A DNA stretch of 64,000 nt from Micavibrio_C sp046294845 (GCA_046294845.1 JBKBNU010000001.1:558001-622000); one strand, 5' to 3'; shown: positions 52,497 through 62,073, counted from the first letter of the stretch. Program-made: numbers and translations. The notes: generated from the letters alone by a model not told the origin.

Positions 52497-53720
52497 TTAA
52501 CAGGTTACTTTTTCTTTGCGGCGGGCATTGATCACAAAGATCAACAGACTGGTCCCGCCTGCCACCAGAATAAAAAGACCCAAGCCTAACAGGGCTTTTT
52601 GTATTCCCCAATGATCCGATGCCAATCCCAGAGTTGAACCGATCGGGATAAAGGCAAGGCTGATCATCAGGCTTGCGGTCGAAAGAATGCTCGCGCGTCT
52701 TTCCGAAGAAACCCGTATATTGATTGCCGACTGTACGCGGGGCCAGCCAAAGCCCCACATAACAGAACCTACCAAAAGCAAGGGCACAACGCCGAGGCTT
52801 TTGATTGTGCCGGCAATCAGGCAGGCACTCACCACAATCACCAGCATAAAGGTGAACATGGTGCGGTTTCTGATATGACCATCAAGCATATGCCCCAGAT
52901 GGCCCCCCAATCCCCCGAGCAGAAAACCTGTAGCGGTGAAAATACCGTACCAGATTTCAGGCAGAGCGAGCAGTTCATAGTAAGGTTGCTGAACCCACAG
53001 CATGATTTTGGTAGAGGTAAAAATCACCGTCGCGAACAGGATAATACCGGCAATCTCCTTATGGCCATGCAGGGCGAATTTCATCGTATCCAGCATATCG
53101 GCCAAAGGGTGTTTTTCGGCTTCCCTGTATTCACGCACAGGCTCGACCATCATCAAGGCGCAGATCACACCGCAGGCCTGACCAAAAGCGGTCAGTATCA
53201 CGGGCAGATGATGATCAATCTGGTAGAGCAATCCCCCCGCCAAACTGGCAAAAGCCAAGGCATAAAGACTGCTGCCATGTCTTAACCCTTCCAGCCTGCG
53301 GTAATCATCCTGCTGCTTATCCTGCAGCAAAGAGTCATAGAGCATCGCACTGTTGGTTCCAGAAATCAGACTGACCCCAATTCCTGTAAAGACCTCGCAA
53401 AAGGCAGCTTCCCAGAAATTATCGGCAAACAGCAGCAAGGAGAAGCCCGTGCAAGTAAAGGCCAGACCTGCGGCAAGGGTGTTCTTGCGGCTCCAGAGAT
53501 CGGATAGCCACCCCGAAGGCACCTCCATAATGATGATCGTGGCACAGAAGATGGCCTCGATTATCATGAAGTCCTTAAAGGATAGCCCGATTTCTGCCTG
53601 ATAGAACAAAATCAGGACAGGCAGAAAGAAAATCGCACTCTGGCACGATTGCATCATCAGAAGAAGTCGGGTGTTTCTTTGGCTTATGCTCATTTCATTT
53701 AAACTTATTGTTCTTTCCAT
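52497..53720 (-). CDS. Major facilitator superfamily transporter
   Basis: A 407-residue protein with about 12 hydrophobic segments. MFS signs: the loop 2-3 motif GWLSDLWSRKNTL (a variant of G-x-L-x-D-R-x-G-R-R/K), and GTNSAMLYDSLLQDKQQDDYRRL after helix 4. The layout resembles small drug-exporter MFS groups, but no substrate can be named. It starts 6 bp after the GNAT stop, so they are an operon. Confidence 0.85.
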   Translation of the reverse strand: MERTISLNEMSISQRNTRLLLMMQSCQSAIFFLPVLILFYQAEIGLSFKDFMIIEAIFCATIIIMEVPSGWLSDLWSRKNTLAAGLAFTCTGFSLLLFADNFWEAAFCEVFTGIGVSLISGTNSAMLYDSLLQDKQQDDYRRLEGLRHGSSLYALAFASLAGGLLYQIDHHLPVILTAFGQACGVICALMMVEPVREYREAEKHPLADMLDTMKFALHGHKEIAGIILFATVIFTSTKIMLWVQQPYYELLALPEIWYGIFTATGFLLGGLGGHLGHMLDGHIRNRTMFTFMLVIVVSACLIAGTIKSLGVVPLLLVGSVMWGFGWPRVQSAINIRVSSERRASILSTASLMISLAFIPIGSTLGLASDHWGIQKALLGLGLFILVAGGTSLLIFVINARRKEKVTC

Positions 53721-53726
53721 TTTGTT

Positions 53727-54338
53727 TCACCATCGTATATCCAGAGCCTCCAGCCCGTTCGTGTCAAAACGGGCATAGCGGTAATGATCCACAATTCGTC
53801 CATCGGGAAGCGTGCTGCCATAACGCTCTGTTGCTTCATGTACGAAGCCCAGTCTGCGGATAACAGCGGCACTCTTTTCGTTGCCTTCGGCATGGCAAAT
53901 CACAACTTTGCGGGCGTTCAGGGCCTTGAATGCGTAACGCGTCAGGGCATGGGCCGCTTCGGTGGCATAACCTTGACCCTGGGCGCTTTTACGAACCCAG
54001 TAGCCGATTTCAAAAATGCGGGCATGCCAGTCAATCCGGTGCAAGCCTGTAAAAACAACAGGCTGGCCCGAGATTTTTTCGATACCCAGCATCATCAGGT
54101 CAGTCCGCAAGATAAAGCGGGCTTGCGCTTCACGCATTGTGACTTCATCACTGAACTCATCGGGTTCTTTAACGGCCCAATCCATCCATCGTGTCAGATC
54201 GTCCCAACTTTCCTTTTTGGCCGCTGTCACCAGCGCGCCGTCACCGGCCTGTGGAGGCCGGATGACCAAACGTGTCGTTTCGACAGGCAAAGCCATGTCT
54301 ATCAGGACAGGATTTGTTATTATTGTTTCGTGCGTCAT
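53727..54338 (-). CDS. GNAT-family N-acetyltransferase, RimJ/RimL type
   Basis: A 203-residue acetyltransferase. Motifs fit the RimJ/RimL group: TTRLVIRPPQAGD near the N-terminus, EIGYWVRKSAQGQGYATEAAHAL (acetyl-CoA loop Q/RxxGxG/A), and KSAAVIRRLGFVHEATERYG. Substrates of this group are the N-termini of proteins, or small molecules such as antibiotics. Upstream of an MFS exporter, so a small-molecule modification and export pair is possible (inference). Confidence 0.9.
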   Translation of the reverse strand: MTHETIITNPVLIDMALPVETTRLVIRPPQAGDGALVTAAKKESWDDLTRWMDWAVKEPDEFSDEVTMREAQARFILRTDLMMLGIEKISGQPVVFTGLHRIDWHARIFEIGYWVRKSAQGQGYATEAAHALTRYAFKALNARKVVICHAEGNEKSAAVIRRLGFVHEATERYGSTLPDGRIVDHYRYARFDTNGLEALDIRW

Positions 54339-54455
54339 TTTCTTTCATCCATTTCATGAATGAAAAGCCGCCAATGAAGAGAATTCGGGTGAAAAATATC
54401 TGGTTACACTGTCGGCTTTTCAGGTGGTTGCCGACAGTTGTTTCAAGGTTATCTG

Positions 54456-54584
54456 TCAGCTTCTTTTACAGGCGATACCATAGCCCTTGCCCATTGTTTC
54501 TTGGGCAGAACCTCGCACACCCGCGACCGGATTGACGGTCCACAGGGTGGATAGGCACAGGTTATGGCTCTCAAAAGCGAACAT
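54456..54584 (-). CDS. Possible 42-residue small ORF
   Basis: On the minus strand an ATG with a strong AAAGGAAA site opens a 42-codon frame (MFAFESHNLCLSTLWTVNPV, then a Gly/Ala/Lys-rich end). It lies in the 408-base gap between the GNAT gene and the M14-like gene, 117 bp before the GNAT start. It could encode a leader peptide or a small protein. Only the ribosome-binding site supports it. Confidence 0.3.
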   Translation of the reverse strand: MFAFESHNLCLSTLWTVNPVAGVRGSAQETMGKGYGIACKRS

Positions 54585-54746
54585 GATATTTCCTTTACAT
54601 TTTTAAGTGAAACATAAGGCAGGGGGGCTTGTCACTGATTATTTTGCAATGCGAAATAAAAAAGTGAGGCCCTATAATTTATTGAGGAATTCTTGCCAAC
54701 CCGCAGGCGGGTGTGCTTTGTATGGTTCATAAGAGAAAACAGGGAT

Positions 54747-55814
54747 ATGCAACCACAAGAATTATTCAGCAAAACCTATATTAAGGCGCGAGAGAAATTC
54801 CAGAAAGCCGCAGAAAACTGGGGTGGATTGCTCGATAGCTATACCCTTTATGGCTACAAGGGGGATATAGGCGAAAAATTGACGATGGACCTTGCCTGGC
54901 AGGGCCCCCGCGATGCCGAACGGCTTCTCATCACAACATCGGCCGTTCATGGCGTGGAAGGGCATGCAGGGTCGGCCCTGCAAACAATGTGTTTGAGTGA
55001 TCGCACTTTGCTGTCCGCCTGTAACGATGTTGCCATTTTGCATGTCCATGCCTTCAATCCTTATGGTTTTTCCCATGGCCGTCGTGTGAACGAGAATAAT
55101 GTCGATCTTAATCGCAATTTTATCGATTGGCGTAAGCCTGCCCCTGCTGACCATCGTCTGTTACCCATGATAGAGGCGGCGATCCTGTCGGAGAATAAAG
55201 GCTTTAAAAAACTGACAAGCATGGCGGCGATGCTTCGTTACGGTATGGCAGAATTACAAGAAGCCCTGACGCAAGGACAATATTCCCGTCCGCAGGCTTT
55301 GTTTTACGGTGGTGATCAACTGCAATGGTCGAATAGCATCTGGCAGGCTGTTATAGCCCGCGAAGTTCCTGTGAGAACGCTGGTATCGCATATGGATTTT
55401 CATACAGGCTTGGGGAGGCACGCTCATGCCGAGATGATTTTGTCCGCTCCCTTATCAAGCCCTGCCCATAGGCTTGCGACATCATGGTGGCCATCGGTAA
55501 CTTCACCGGATGATAAAACATCGGTATCAACCTCACTAAGGGGAGAGATTGCCAATGCCTTTGGGAATGCTGCTGCATCACCAACAATAGTGCCGGTCAC
55601 TCTTGAATTCGGGACAGTGGCATCATGGCAGGTACTCAAGGCGCTAAAGGCCGATATTATGGCTGTGGGGACCAAGGATAAAAGGCGGGCACAATCATTG
55701 ATGCAGCAGGCTTTCAATCCCTATGGCGCAAAATGGAGGGCCGCAGTCCTTGATCAAGGCAGGGCTGCTATCAAACAAGCCCTGCAAGGCCTGTCATCTT
55801 ACCGTCCTGCATAA
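54747..55814 (+). CDS. M14-like zinc carboxypeptidase family protein (DUF2817)
   Basis: A 355-residue protein of the DUF2817/M14 family. Zinc-site pattern seen: SAVHGVEGHAGSALQ (His, Glu), HAFNPYGFSHGRRVNENNVDLNRNF (the Arg/Asn substrate residues typical of the family), and DFHTGLGRH (third ligand His), with ITLEFGT-like LEFGT near the C-terminus carrying the catalytic Glu. No signal peptide, so cytoplasmic. The ATG at 54747 follows CAGGGA. No neighbour points to its peptide substrate. Confidence 0.85.
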   Translation: MQPQELFSKTYIKAREKFQKAAENWGGLLDSYTLYGYKGDIGEKLTMDLAWQGPRDAERLLITTSAVHGVEGHAGSALQTMCLSDRTLLSACNDVAILHVHAFNPYGFSHGRRVNENNVDLNRNFIDWRKPAPADHRLLPMIEAAILSENKGFKKLTSMAAMLRYGMAELQEALTQGQYSRPQALFYGGDQLQWSNSIWQAVIAREVPVRTLVSHMDFHTGLGRHAHAEMILSAPLSSPAHRLATSWWPSVTSPDDKTSVSTSLRGEIANAFGNAAASPTIVPVTLEFGTVASWQVLKALKADIMAVGTKDKRRAQSLMQQAFNPYGAKWRAAVLDQGRAAIKQALQGLSSYRPA

Positions 55815-55820
55815 AGGAAT

Positions 55821-57518
55821 TTAGGGTTGGTTGCCGTTGCGTCGGGCACCGGAAGCAAGGGCACTTATTTTCTTGTCAGTCATAAGCAATTCATTCCCCG
55901 CATCAGGACGATTTTCATTGATGGCGGCTTTCTTGAACCAGTGCCCGAGATAGGAACGGCTGCGCTTTTTCATGATGCGGTCAAAAATATCGGGAATTTC
56001 AAGGCCGATACCTGTTTGAAGAGGCGGCGTCATGGTTGTATTGATGCGGGCCATGATGCCTTCATATTTATCTTCGCTGATATGCCCCAGCATTTTCATG
56101 TTTTCGGCAATCATACGGGCCAAATTACGAATTTCGGTATCCTTCTCCACAAGAGTGCGGCGCGCGGCAGCCATAACACGGCCCAGGTTTTCATCGCTCG
56201 TATCCAGAACATCCCTTGAGGGGAATGTTGATTGCTCACGGTGATTGGTAGGCATCAGGCGCGGATTGATCTCGATAATATTTTCTTCACCCAGTTCCCT
56301 TTTAAGAATGTCGCTGGCGTTACCCATGACGTAAGCCTGAATTTGCGAGAGCTGGTACCCATCCACAATATTGCCGGCCACCCCCAGTTGTGTCATGCGT
56401 TCTTTGATTTCACTGCGCGATGTTTGTCCAAGATATTCGCCTGTTCCCAAGACAACCAGCTTCACATGGGCATCGGGATATTTCTCGCGCGTGGTTCTCA
56501 GCATATCAAGAACGCTACGTGTGGGGGCGTGCCATACAGCGGGATCAGTGCATATCATACCATCTTCGGTTTCATGGGGTTCGACTGCCATTGGATGGGC
56601 GGAACTTGCCATTACCGCATCAATAATCAGGTGGTTATTTGCAGAAACCTCGTCATTGGCCTGATTGCTTATATCAAGAAGATCATTTTTCCTGACCAGA
56701 AATGTATGTTTGCGGTTTTTATGAGAATCGAACGTGGCGATATATGTTGAACGTAGAAGGTCGCTCATGCGATTCTCGCCATAAAGCTGGCGGTAGGATT
56801 CCTTGATATAATTGGCATCATACAGATAATTGCCGCCCCAATGGCGATTGACGTAGTCACCAACGCGCAAAACAGAACGTTTGAAGATGTTTTTGAGAGC
56901 AGAAGAACCTTCGGTCCGGTGGTAGGCATGGGAGAGCAGCGCGGTGCATTCATTCTCCAGATTTTCGTTAAATGTCTTGATCTGGTTACACAAATCGCAA
57001 ACTTTGTTGCAGTACTCTGTGGAAGTCCATTTCTGCAAGGCTTGCTGTTCCAGACTGTCGATCAGCGGCTTGAGAAAGCTATCCGACTTATCGCGCATCT
57101 TCTGGCAAATTTCTTTCATATCCTCCAAGCGCAATCTGTCGGTTACTTCGGGATCAATGAAGCGCCTTACCGTATGGTAGGTGTTGGTCAGGAACATCCG
57201 CGTCAGACGCCCATTCATCGGCGGGAAGAATTCTTTGATTTTGGTGCAAAAAGTCTCTACCAGATCGGCAGCAGAATATTTGGGTTTCAATGGATTATCG
57301 GGATCGGGGGTATTCAGGGCGGCGACCAGAATGGCACCGACCGATACACCATCCGCGCCATGGAAAGCTTCCATCAGGGGGGTTTCTAGCAATTCCTCAA
57401 GGCGTGCCATGACAACAGCCGGAATAGCGCCCAAGACGCCGCCCCCCGGCACATAGAGCATGAAAACCGCTGGTGAATTTTGATCCAGTGTACGCTTCTC
57501 GGCACTCTTTTTGTGCAC
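55821..57518 (-). CDS. Patatin-like phospholipase family protein
   Basis: A 565-residue protein. The N-terminus has the oxyanion loop GGGVLG (25-30) and the nucleophile elbow GVSVG (57-61, Ser59). The second dyad residue, usually in DGG or DGA, is probably the Asp of CTDPAVWHAP near residue 320; Gly is replaced by Pro. A helical insert of about 160 residues (90-250) separates the elbow from the rest. C-terminal 200 residues match no domain I know. No signal peptide. It is alone, convergent with the M14-like gene (6 bp). Confidence 0.8.
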   Translation of the reverse strand: MHKKSAEKRTLDQNSPAVFMLYVPGGGVLGAIPAVVMARLEELLETPLMEAFHGADGVSVGAILVAALNTPDPDNPLKPKYSAADLVETFCTKIKEFFPPMNGRLTRMFLTNTYHTVRRFIDPEVTDRLRLEDMKEICQKMRDKSDSFLKPLIDSLEQQALQKWTSTEYCNKVCDLCNQIKTFNENLENECTALLSHAYHRTEGSSALKNIFKRSVLRVGDYVNRHWGGNYLYDANYIKESYRQLYGENRMSDLLRSTYIATFDSHKNRKHTFLVRKNDLLDISNQANDEVSANNHLIIDAVMASSAHPMAVEPHETEDGMICTDPAVWHAPTRSVLDMLRTTREKYPDAHVKLVVLGTGEYLGQTSRSEIKERMTQLGVAGNIVDGYQLSQIQAYVMGNASDILKRELGEENIIEINPRLMPTNHREQSTFPSRDVLDTSDENLGRVMAAARRTLVEKDTEIRNLARMIAENMKMLGHISEDKYEGIMARINTTMTPPLQTGIGLEIPDIFDRIMKKRSRSYLGHWFKKAAINENRPDAGNELLMTDKKISALASGARRNGNQP

Positions 57519-57700
57519 GACAGAAATCCCTGTTTAATTTTGATTTTTTTGTTTTATCGAAAAACGGCCCCAAAAGCTATCTTCCGTAAAAAAACTAGCG
57601 GCTTTTCCAGCCAGAGTCATGGATTTAATATTTTGCAGCGCGGGACAGAGCTGAATAATGGGTGTTAATTACCATATTATATAGTAACAGGATGTTTTTC

Positions 57701-57877
57701 CTAGAAATCCACACATTTGCCGTTCAGTTCCCAGTCGCCATAGCGTGTGGGTTCAGGACCGGCGGGGCCGCCTTTTTCGAGCGGCTCCAGAGGGGGAGCG
57801 GGAGATTCTGCAGCTTCCGTCTTTTTTGACGGCAAGGAGGGCTTAGGGGCAGAGGTCTTTTGCTTTTGTAAGATCAT
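57701..57877 (-). CDS. DUF1674 / succinate dehydrogenase assembly factor 4 family
   Basis: A 58-residue protein. The C-terminal GGPAGPEPTRYGDWELNGKC, ending VDF, is the hallmark of DUF1674, the family of the mitochondrial SDHAF4 factor that protects flavinylated SdhA. The N-terminal half is Pro/Ser/Lys-rich and disordered. ATG 57877 is chosen because it leaves 48 bp for a divergent promoter with the chorismate mutase gene. DUF1674 near rsmB is common in alphaproteobacteria. Confidence 0.87.
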   Translation of the reverse strand: MILQKQKTSAPKPSLPSKKTEAAESPAPPLEPLEKGGPAGPEPTRYGDWELNGKCVDF

Positions 57878-57925
57878 GCCTTTAATATGCCGTTCAGGTT
57901 CAAGAATGCAAGTACGAGTTTGATT

Positions 57926-58237
57926 ATGGAAGTTATGAAGCCTTTTCGCCAACGTATTGATGCGCTGGATGACAAGATCATTGACCTATTGGTCGAGCGG
58001 ATCGGGATTATCCGCGAGGTAGGCCTTTTCAAGTATGAAAGGGATATTCCCGCTGTCTTGCCCGATCGTGTGATTGAGGTACGCGAGCGCGCAGCCGAGC
58101 GGGCTGGTCAAAAGGGTCTCGATCCTGATTTGATTCGCCAGCTTTACAGCATTCTGATTACCTATAGCTGCGATCTGGAAGAAGAAATCAAGGCCGATTT
58201 ATCGCGTCAAGGGCACAAGAAGGTCGCAGTGTCCTGA
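57926..58237 (+). CDS. Chorismate mutase, AroQ class
   Basis: Chorismate mutase rearranges chorismate to prephenate for Phe and Tyr. The 103-residue all-helical protein has the AroQ pattern: FRQRIDALDDKIIDLLVERI, VGLFKYERDIP, and the C-terminal helix with LIRQLYSILITYSCDLEEE. Either ATG 57926 or 57935 is possible. Its stop overlaps the rsmB start by one base (TGATG), so both are translationally coupled. Confidence 0.9.
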   Translation: MEVMKPFRQRIDALDDKIIDLLVERIGIIREVGLFKYERDIPAVLPDRVIEVRERAAERAGQKGLDPDLIRQLYSILITYSCDLEEEIKADLSRQGHKKVAVS

Positions 58238-59583
58238 TGACGGGCCAAGATTCAACAGAGCGTTCCATGAATACACCCCCTGAAAATAGAAGCGAGGCAT
58301 TGTCTGCCCGTCTGGTTGCCTTGCAACTGCTTTGCGATGTGCTGGATAAGAAAATTCCGTTTGATCAGGCACTGGATTCTATGGCGGCCTTCCGGATGCT
58401 TTCGGGACGTGATCGCGCTTTCACCAGAATGCTTGCGTCAACGACCATTCGCCGTCTGGGGCAGGTGGATGATCTGATTCTGCGGATGACGGAAAAAGGT
58501 GTGCCGCCCTCACCACCGCTCGCACATCATATCCTAAGGCTCGGGGCCACCCAGCTTTTCTTTATGGATGTTCCTGTTTATGCCGCTGTCGATACAGCTG
58601 TACGCATGGCCGAGGACAGAGGATTGGGCAGGCTTAAAGGTTTTGTGAATGCGATTATGCGCCGCATGGACCGTGAAGGCCAGCCCCTTATAGAGGCACA
58701 AGATGAAGTCAGATTAAATGTGCCGGATTGGCTTTATGATATCTGGGCCGATGATTACGGTGATGAAATTGCCTATGCGATGGCAGCATCCTTGCTGAAG
58801 GAAGCGCCGCTTGATATCACAATCAAGGATCCCGCCATGCAATCCTACTGGGCAAGCCAGCTCGCAGCGCAGATTTTGCCAAGCGGCAGCCTGCGCCGGG
58901 AGGCAGGAGGGCTGGTTAGTGAACTACCGGGCTTTGATGAGGGTATGTGGTGGGTGCAGGATTTATCGGCCTCGCTGCCTGCCAAATTATTGGGTGATGT
59001 AAAGGGCAAGCGTGTCCTTGATCTATGTGCCGCCCCCGGCGGGAAAACAGCCCAGCTTGCTGCCATGGGAGCGGCTGTCACGGCTCTTGATCGTTCGGCA
59101 GGGCGCTTGCGCCGTTTGGCCGAAAATATGAGGCGCTTGCGTCTTGAGGTTGATACGATTGCTGCCGATGCGTCAGTCTGGCAACCGCCAGAGTCTGTCG
59201 ATCATATTTTGCTTGATGCGCCTTGTTCGGCAACCGGAACCATCCGCCGTCACCCCGATGTGATGCATCTGAAACGGCCGCAGGACATCGAAGCCCTTTG
59301 CACGACGCAGGATAAATTGCTGGCACAGGCTTCCACGATGCTGAATACGGGTGGTTTGCTGATTTACTGTACCTGTTCCCTGCAAAAGGCCGAAGGCGAG
59401 CAGCGAATCGAATCATTCTTGCGTTCCCACCCCGATATGGTGCGCTATCCGATCAGGCCAGAAGAGGTTTTGGGACTGGAAGAGTCACTGACAATCATGG
59501 GCGATATGCGTATCTTGCCGCACCAATGTCAGGATATGGGTGGTATGGACGGGTTTTATATCTGCCGTCTGCAGAAGCGTTAA
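58237..59583 (+). CDS. rsmB: 16S rRNA m5C967 methyltransferase
   Basis: RsmB methylates C967 of 16S rRNA. The 448-residue protein has the N-terminal NusB-like RNA-binding domain (SARLVALQLLCDVLDKKIPFDQAL, LRLGATQLFFMDVPVYAAVDTAV) and the C-terminal SAM domain with LDLCAAPGGKTAQLA, DAPCSATGTIRRHPD and the catalytic Cys in YCTCSLQKAE. All key residues are present. A later ATG (58267) is possible. rpe follows 180 bp later. Confidence 0.95.
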   Translation: MTGQDSTERSMNTPPENRSEALSARLVALQLLCDVLDKKIPFDQALDSMAAFRMLSGRDRAFTRMLASTTIRRLGQVDDLILRMTEKGVPPSPPLAHHILRLGATQLFFMDVPVYAAVDTAVRMAEDRGLGRLKGFVNAIMRRMDREGQPLIEAQDEVRLNVPDWLYDIWADDYGDEIAYAMAASLLKEAPLDITIKDPAMQSYWASQLAAQILPSGSLRREAGGLVSELPGFDEGMWWVQDLSASLPAKLLGDVKGKRVLDLCAAPGGKTAQLAAMGAAVTALDRSAGRLRRLAENMRRLRLEVDTIAADASVWQPPESVDHILLDAPCSATGTIRRHPDVMHLKRPQDIEALCTTQDKLLAQASTMLNTGGLLIYCTCSLQKAEGEQRIESFLRSHPDMVRYPIRPEEVLGLEESLTIMGDMRILPHQCQDMGGMDGFYICRLQKR

Positions 59584-59762
59584 ATCTTTCGGGTTTTTTG
59601 GCTTCCCTTTCAGAAAGTTTTTTGTGAATAGAAGGTGAAACTCCCTTCACGATTTGTTATATTCATAGATAAGGCGCTCCCGCGCCCCGTTAGACTCTCC
59701 CGAATTCTCTTAAAAATCTCCGTTTTACGCCGCCCTCTTATTTTTCAGAATAAAAGATCGTC

Positions 59763-60428
59763 ATGTCTTCAGCGCTTCCTATCCGTATTGCCCCTTCAAT
59801 TCTCTCGGCTGACTTTGCCTGTTTGGGACAGGAAGTCGCGGCGATTGATAAGGCCGGCGCCGATTACATCCATGTCGATGTCATGGATGGCCATTATGTG
59901 CCGAACCTGACGATTGGTCCTGCGGTAGTAAAGGCGCTGCGCCCCCATTCTGCCAAAGTGTTTGATGTCCATTTGATGATCTCTCCGGTGGATGGTTTTA
60001 TCGAAGCCTTCGCGCAAGCCGGTGCCGATATCATTACCATTCACCCCGAGGCTGGTCCGCATTACCACCGCACCCTGCAAGCAATCAGGGCGCTGGGCAA
60101 GAAAGCCGGTATTGCGCTTAATCCCGCAACCCCTGTTGAAGTTCTCGACCATGTGATGGATCTGGTTGATCTGGTACTGGTCATGACGGTTAACCCTGGT
60201 TTTGGAGGGCAGGCTTATATCTCTCTGCCTGAAAAAATTGCAGCGGTGAAACAAAGAATTGAAGCGCAAGGGCGCCCGATCGACCTTGAGGTTGATGGTG
60301 GGATCAATCCGCAGACAGCCAAGGAAGTGATGGCCGCCGGTGCCAATGTTCTGGTAGCGGGCACAGCTGTTTTCAAAGATGGTCCGGCCCGTTATGCCGA
60401 ACATATCAAAGCCATCAGGGGGGCATGA
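59763..60428 (+). CDS. rpe: Ribulose-phosphate 3-epimerase
   Basis: Rpe interconverts ribulose and xylulose 5-phosphates in the pentose phosphate pathway. The 221-residue TIM barrel has IAPSILSADFACLG, YIHVDVMDGHYVPNLTIGP (metal His and Asp), FDVHLMI, VNPGFGGQAY and LEVDGGINPQTA. Typical length. rsmB-rpe-heparinase-like order is known in alphaproteobacteria. Confidence 0.97.
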   Translation: MSSALPIRIAPSILSADFACLGQEVAAIDKAGADYIHVDVMDGHYVPNLTIGPAVVKALRPHSAKVFDVHLMISPVDGFIEAFAQAGADIITIHPEAGPHYHRTLQAIRALGKKAGIALNPATPVEVLDHVMDLVDLVLVMTVNPGFGGQAYISLPEKIAAVKQRIEAQGRPIDLEVDGGINPQTAKEVMAAGANVLVAGTAVFKDGPARYAEHIKAIRGA

Positions 60429-60432
60429 TCTT

Positions 60433-62073
60433 ATGGCTCCGCGTGTTCCTGTACTGCGCCAAATTCGTCAAAAAGCAAGCCATGCCGCTTTTAATACCGC
60501 TCTCTATAACTGGACGCTTGGCACCGATACACCGCATGATCTGATTGTACGGCCTGTCGATCCATGGCCGGGGGAACAAACACGCGGGCGCGGCCTCTGC
60601 GGTGGTGTCTTCACACTCGAGGGTCAGGAAAAGCCGGTGGGCCGCCGCCTTTGGGAAACCGAAAATCTTTCCCATGAATGGCGCAGCTATCTGCATGGTT
60701 TTGAATGGCTGCGTGATTTGCGTTCCTTGGGTGGGGATCAGGGCCGTCAGCAAGCGCGTGAACTGATCTCTGACTGGATGCATCGCTATAGTGGCTGGGA
60801 CGCCCATGTCTGGCAAGCCGACATCACGGGACAACGCGTCAATAACTGGCTGATGCTGTATGAATTTTTTGGTGCCAGCGCCGATGAAGAATTTCAGGAC
60901 CGTTTCTTCCAGTCCCTGATGCGGCAGACGCGCCATTTGGCGCGGACCTTGCCGGGGGGTTTGCATGGTCTATCACTCTTGCAGGCTATTCGTGGTTTGA
61001 TTGTGGCGGGGATTGCGATTCCCTCTTGCGAAAACTGGCTCTTTGCCGGTCTTGATATGCTGGAAGCCGAAACAGATCGCCAGATTTTAAGCGATGGCGG
61101 CCATATCAGCCGTTCGCCTGCTGTGTTGCTCGAGACATTACGTGTCTATGTCGATGTGCGTATTGCCTTGCGTGCCGGTGATTATCCTGTGCCGGAACAA
61201 ATCGAACACACTATCGACCGTATGGCGCAAGCAATGCGCTTCTTCCGTCATGCCGATAAGAAGATGACAACTTTCCATGGCACACAAGAGCAAGATAGCG
61301 CTTATGCCGATGCCATTCTGGGTCAAGCCAATGCCCGCGGAAAAATCCTGCGAAACCTGCCGCACAGCGATTATGAGCGCGTGACCTTGGGGCGCAGCGT
61401 CATGACAATGGATGTGGGTGCGCCGCCCGCATGGCCCTATGATGACAGCGCGCACGCAAGTCCGCTTGCCTTTGAATTTATCTATGGCAAGGAACGGATG
61501 TTCGTATCTTGCGGCACGCATCCGATGGATGATGAATGGCGTCATGCCCTGCGCGGCACTGCTGCCCACAACGCCCTGACACTTGACGGGCTTGATTCAT
61601 GCGAGATCAGACCAGACGGCCATATGGGCCGCCGCCCGCGTACGGTTTCTGCCACTCGTGAAGAAGGGCTTTACGCCACGCTGATCGATGCTGTGCATGA
61701 TGGCTACGTGCCGGTTAATGGTGTGACACACCGCCGCCGCATCTATCTCGGCAATCAGGGGCATGATGTACGCGGGGAAGAAAATCTGACCTGTACAGTG
61801 GGCCTTACCAAAGCGGTGCAGGTCGCGATCCGTTTCCATTTGCATCCCAAAGTGCAGGTATCCCTGATCCGCGAGGGAGAAGAAGCGCTGTTGCGGCTGG
61901 CTGGCGGCTCGGGCTGGCGTTTTTACCAGACAGGTGCCCATCTCTCGCTCGAAAATAGTGTCTATTTCGGCGAAGGCTGCACCCCGCGCAAAACCAAGCA
62001 ACTGGTCATCACCACGATGATGGAAAGTGACAGCCTCCAGCTCAAATGGGCTTTGCAGCGCGAAGGGGCTTGA
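60433..62073 (+). CDS. Heparinase II/III family protein
   Basis: A 546-residue protein. The N-terminal half is an (alpha/alpha) toroid (WHVWQADITGQRVNNWLMLYEFFGAS-like LMHRYSGWDAHVWQAD, and RDFGGHISRSP-like SDGGHISRSPAVLLETL); the C-terminal half is a beta-sandwich (SPLAFEFIYGKERMFVSCGTHP, HNALTLDGLDSCEI). The family includes polysaccharide lyases, but in alphaproteobacteria this rpe-linked gene is of unknown function. No signal peptide was seen, which argues against a secreted lyase. It starts 4 bp after rpe (ATG 60433). Confidence 0.87.
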   Translation: MAPRVPVLRQIRQKASHAAFNTALYNWTLGTDTPHDLIVRPVDPWPGEQTRGRGLCGGVFTLEGQEKPVGRRLWETENLSHEWRSYLHGFEWLRDLRSLGGDQGRQQARELISDWMHRYSGWDAHVWQADITGQRVNNWLMLYEFFGASADEEFQDRFFQSLMRQTRHLARTLPGGLHGLSLLQAIRGLIVAGIAIPSCENWLFAGLDMLEAETDRQILSDGGHISRSPAVLLETLRVYVDVRIALRAGDYPVPEQIEHTIDRMAQAMRFFRHADKKMTTFHGTQEQDSAYADAILGQANARGKILRNLPHSDYERVTLGRSVMTMDVGAPPAWPYDDSAHASPLAFEFIYGKERMFVSCGTHPMDDEWRHALRGTAAHNALTLDGLDSCEIRPDGHMGRRPRTVSATREEGLYATLIDAVHDGYVPVNGVTHRRRIYLGNQGHDVRGEENLTCTVGLTKAVQVAIRFHLHPKVQVSLIREGEEALLRLAGGSGWRFYQTGAHLSLENSVYFGEGCTPRKTKQLVITTMMESDSLQLKWALQREGA

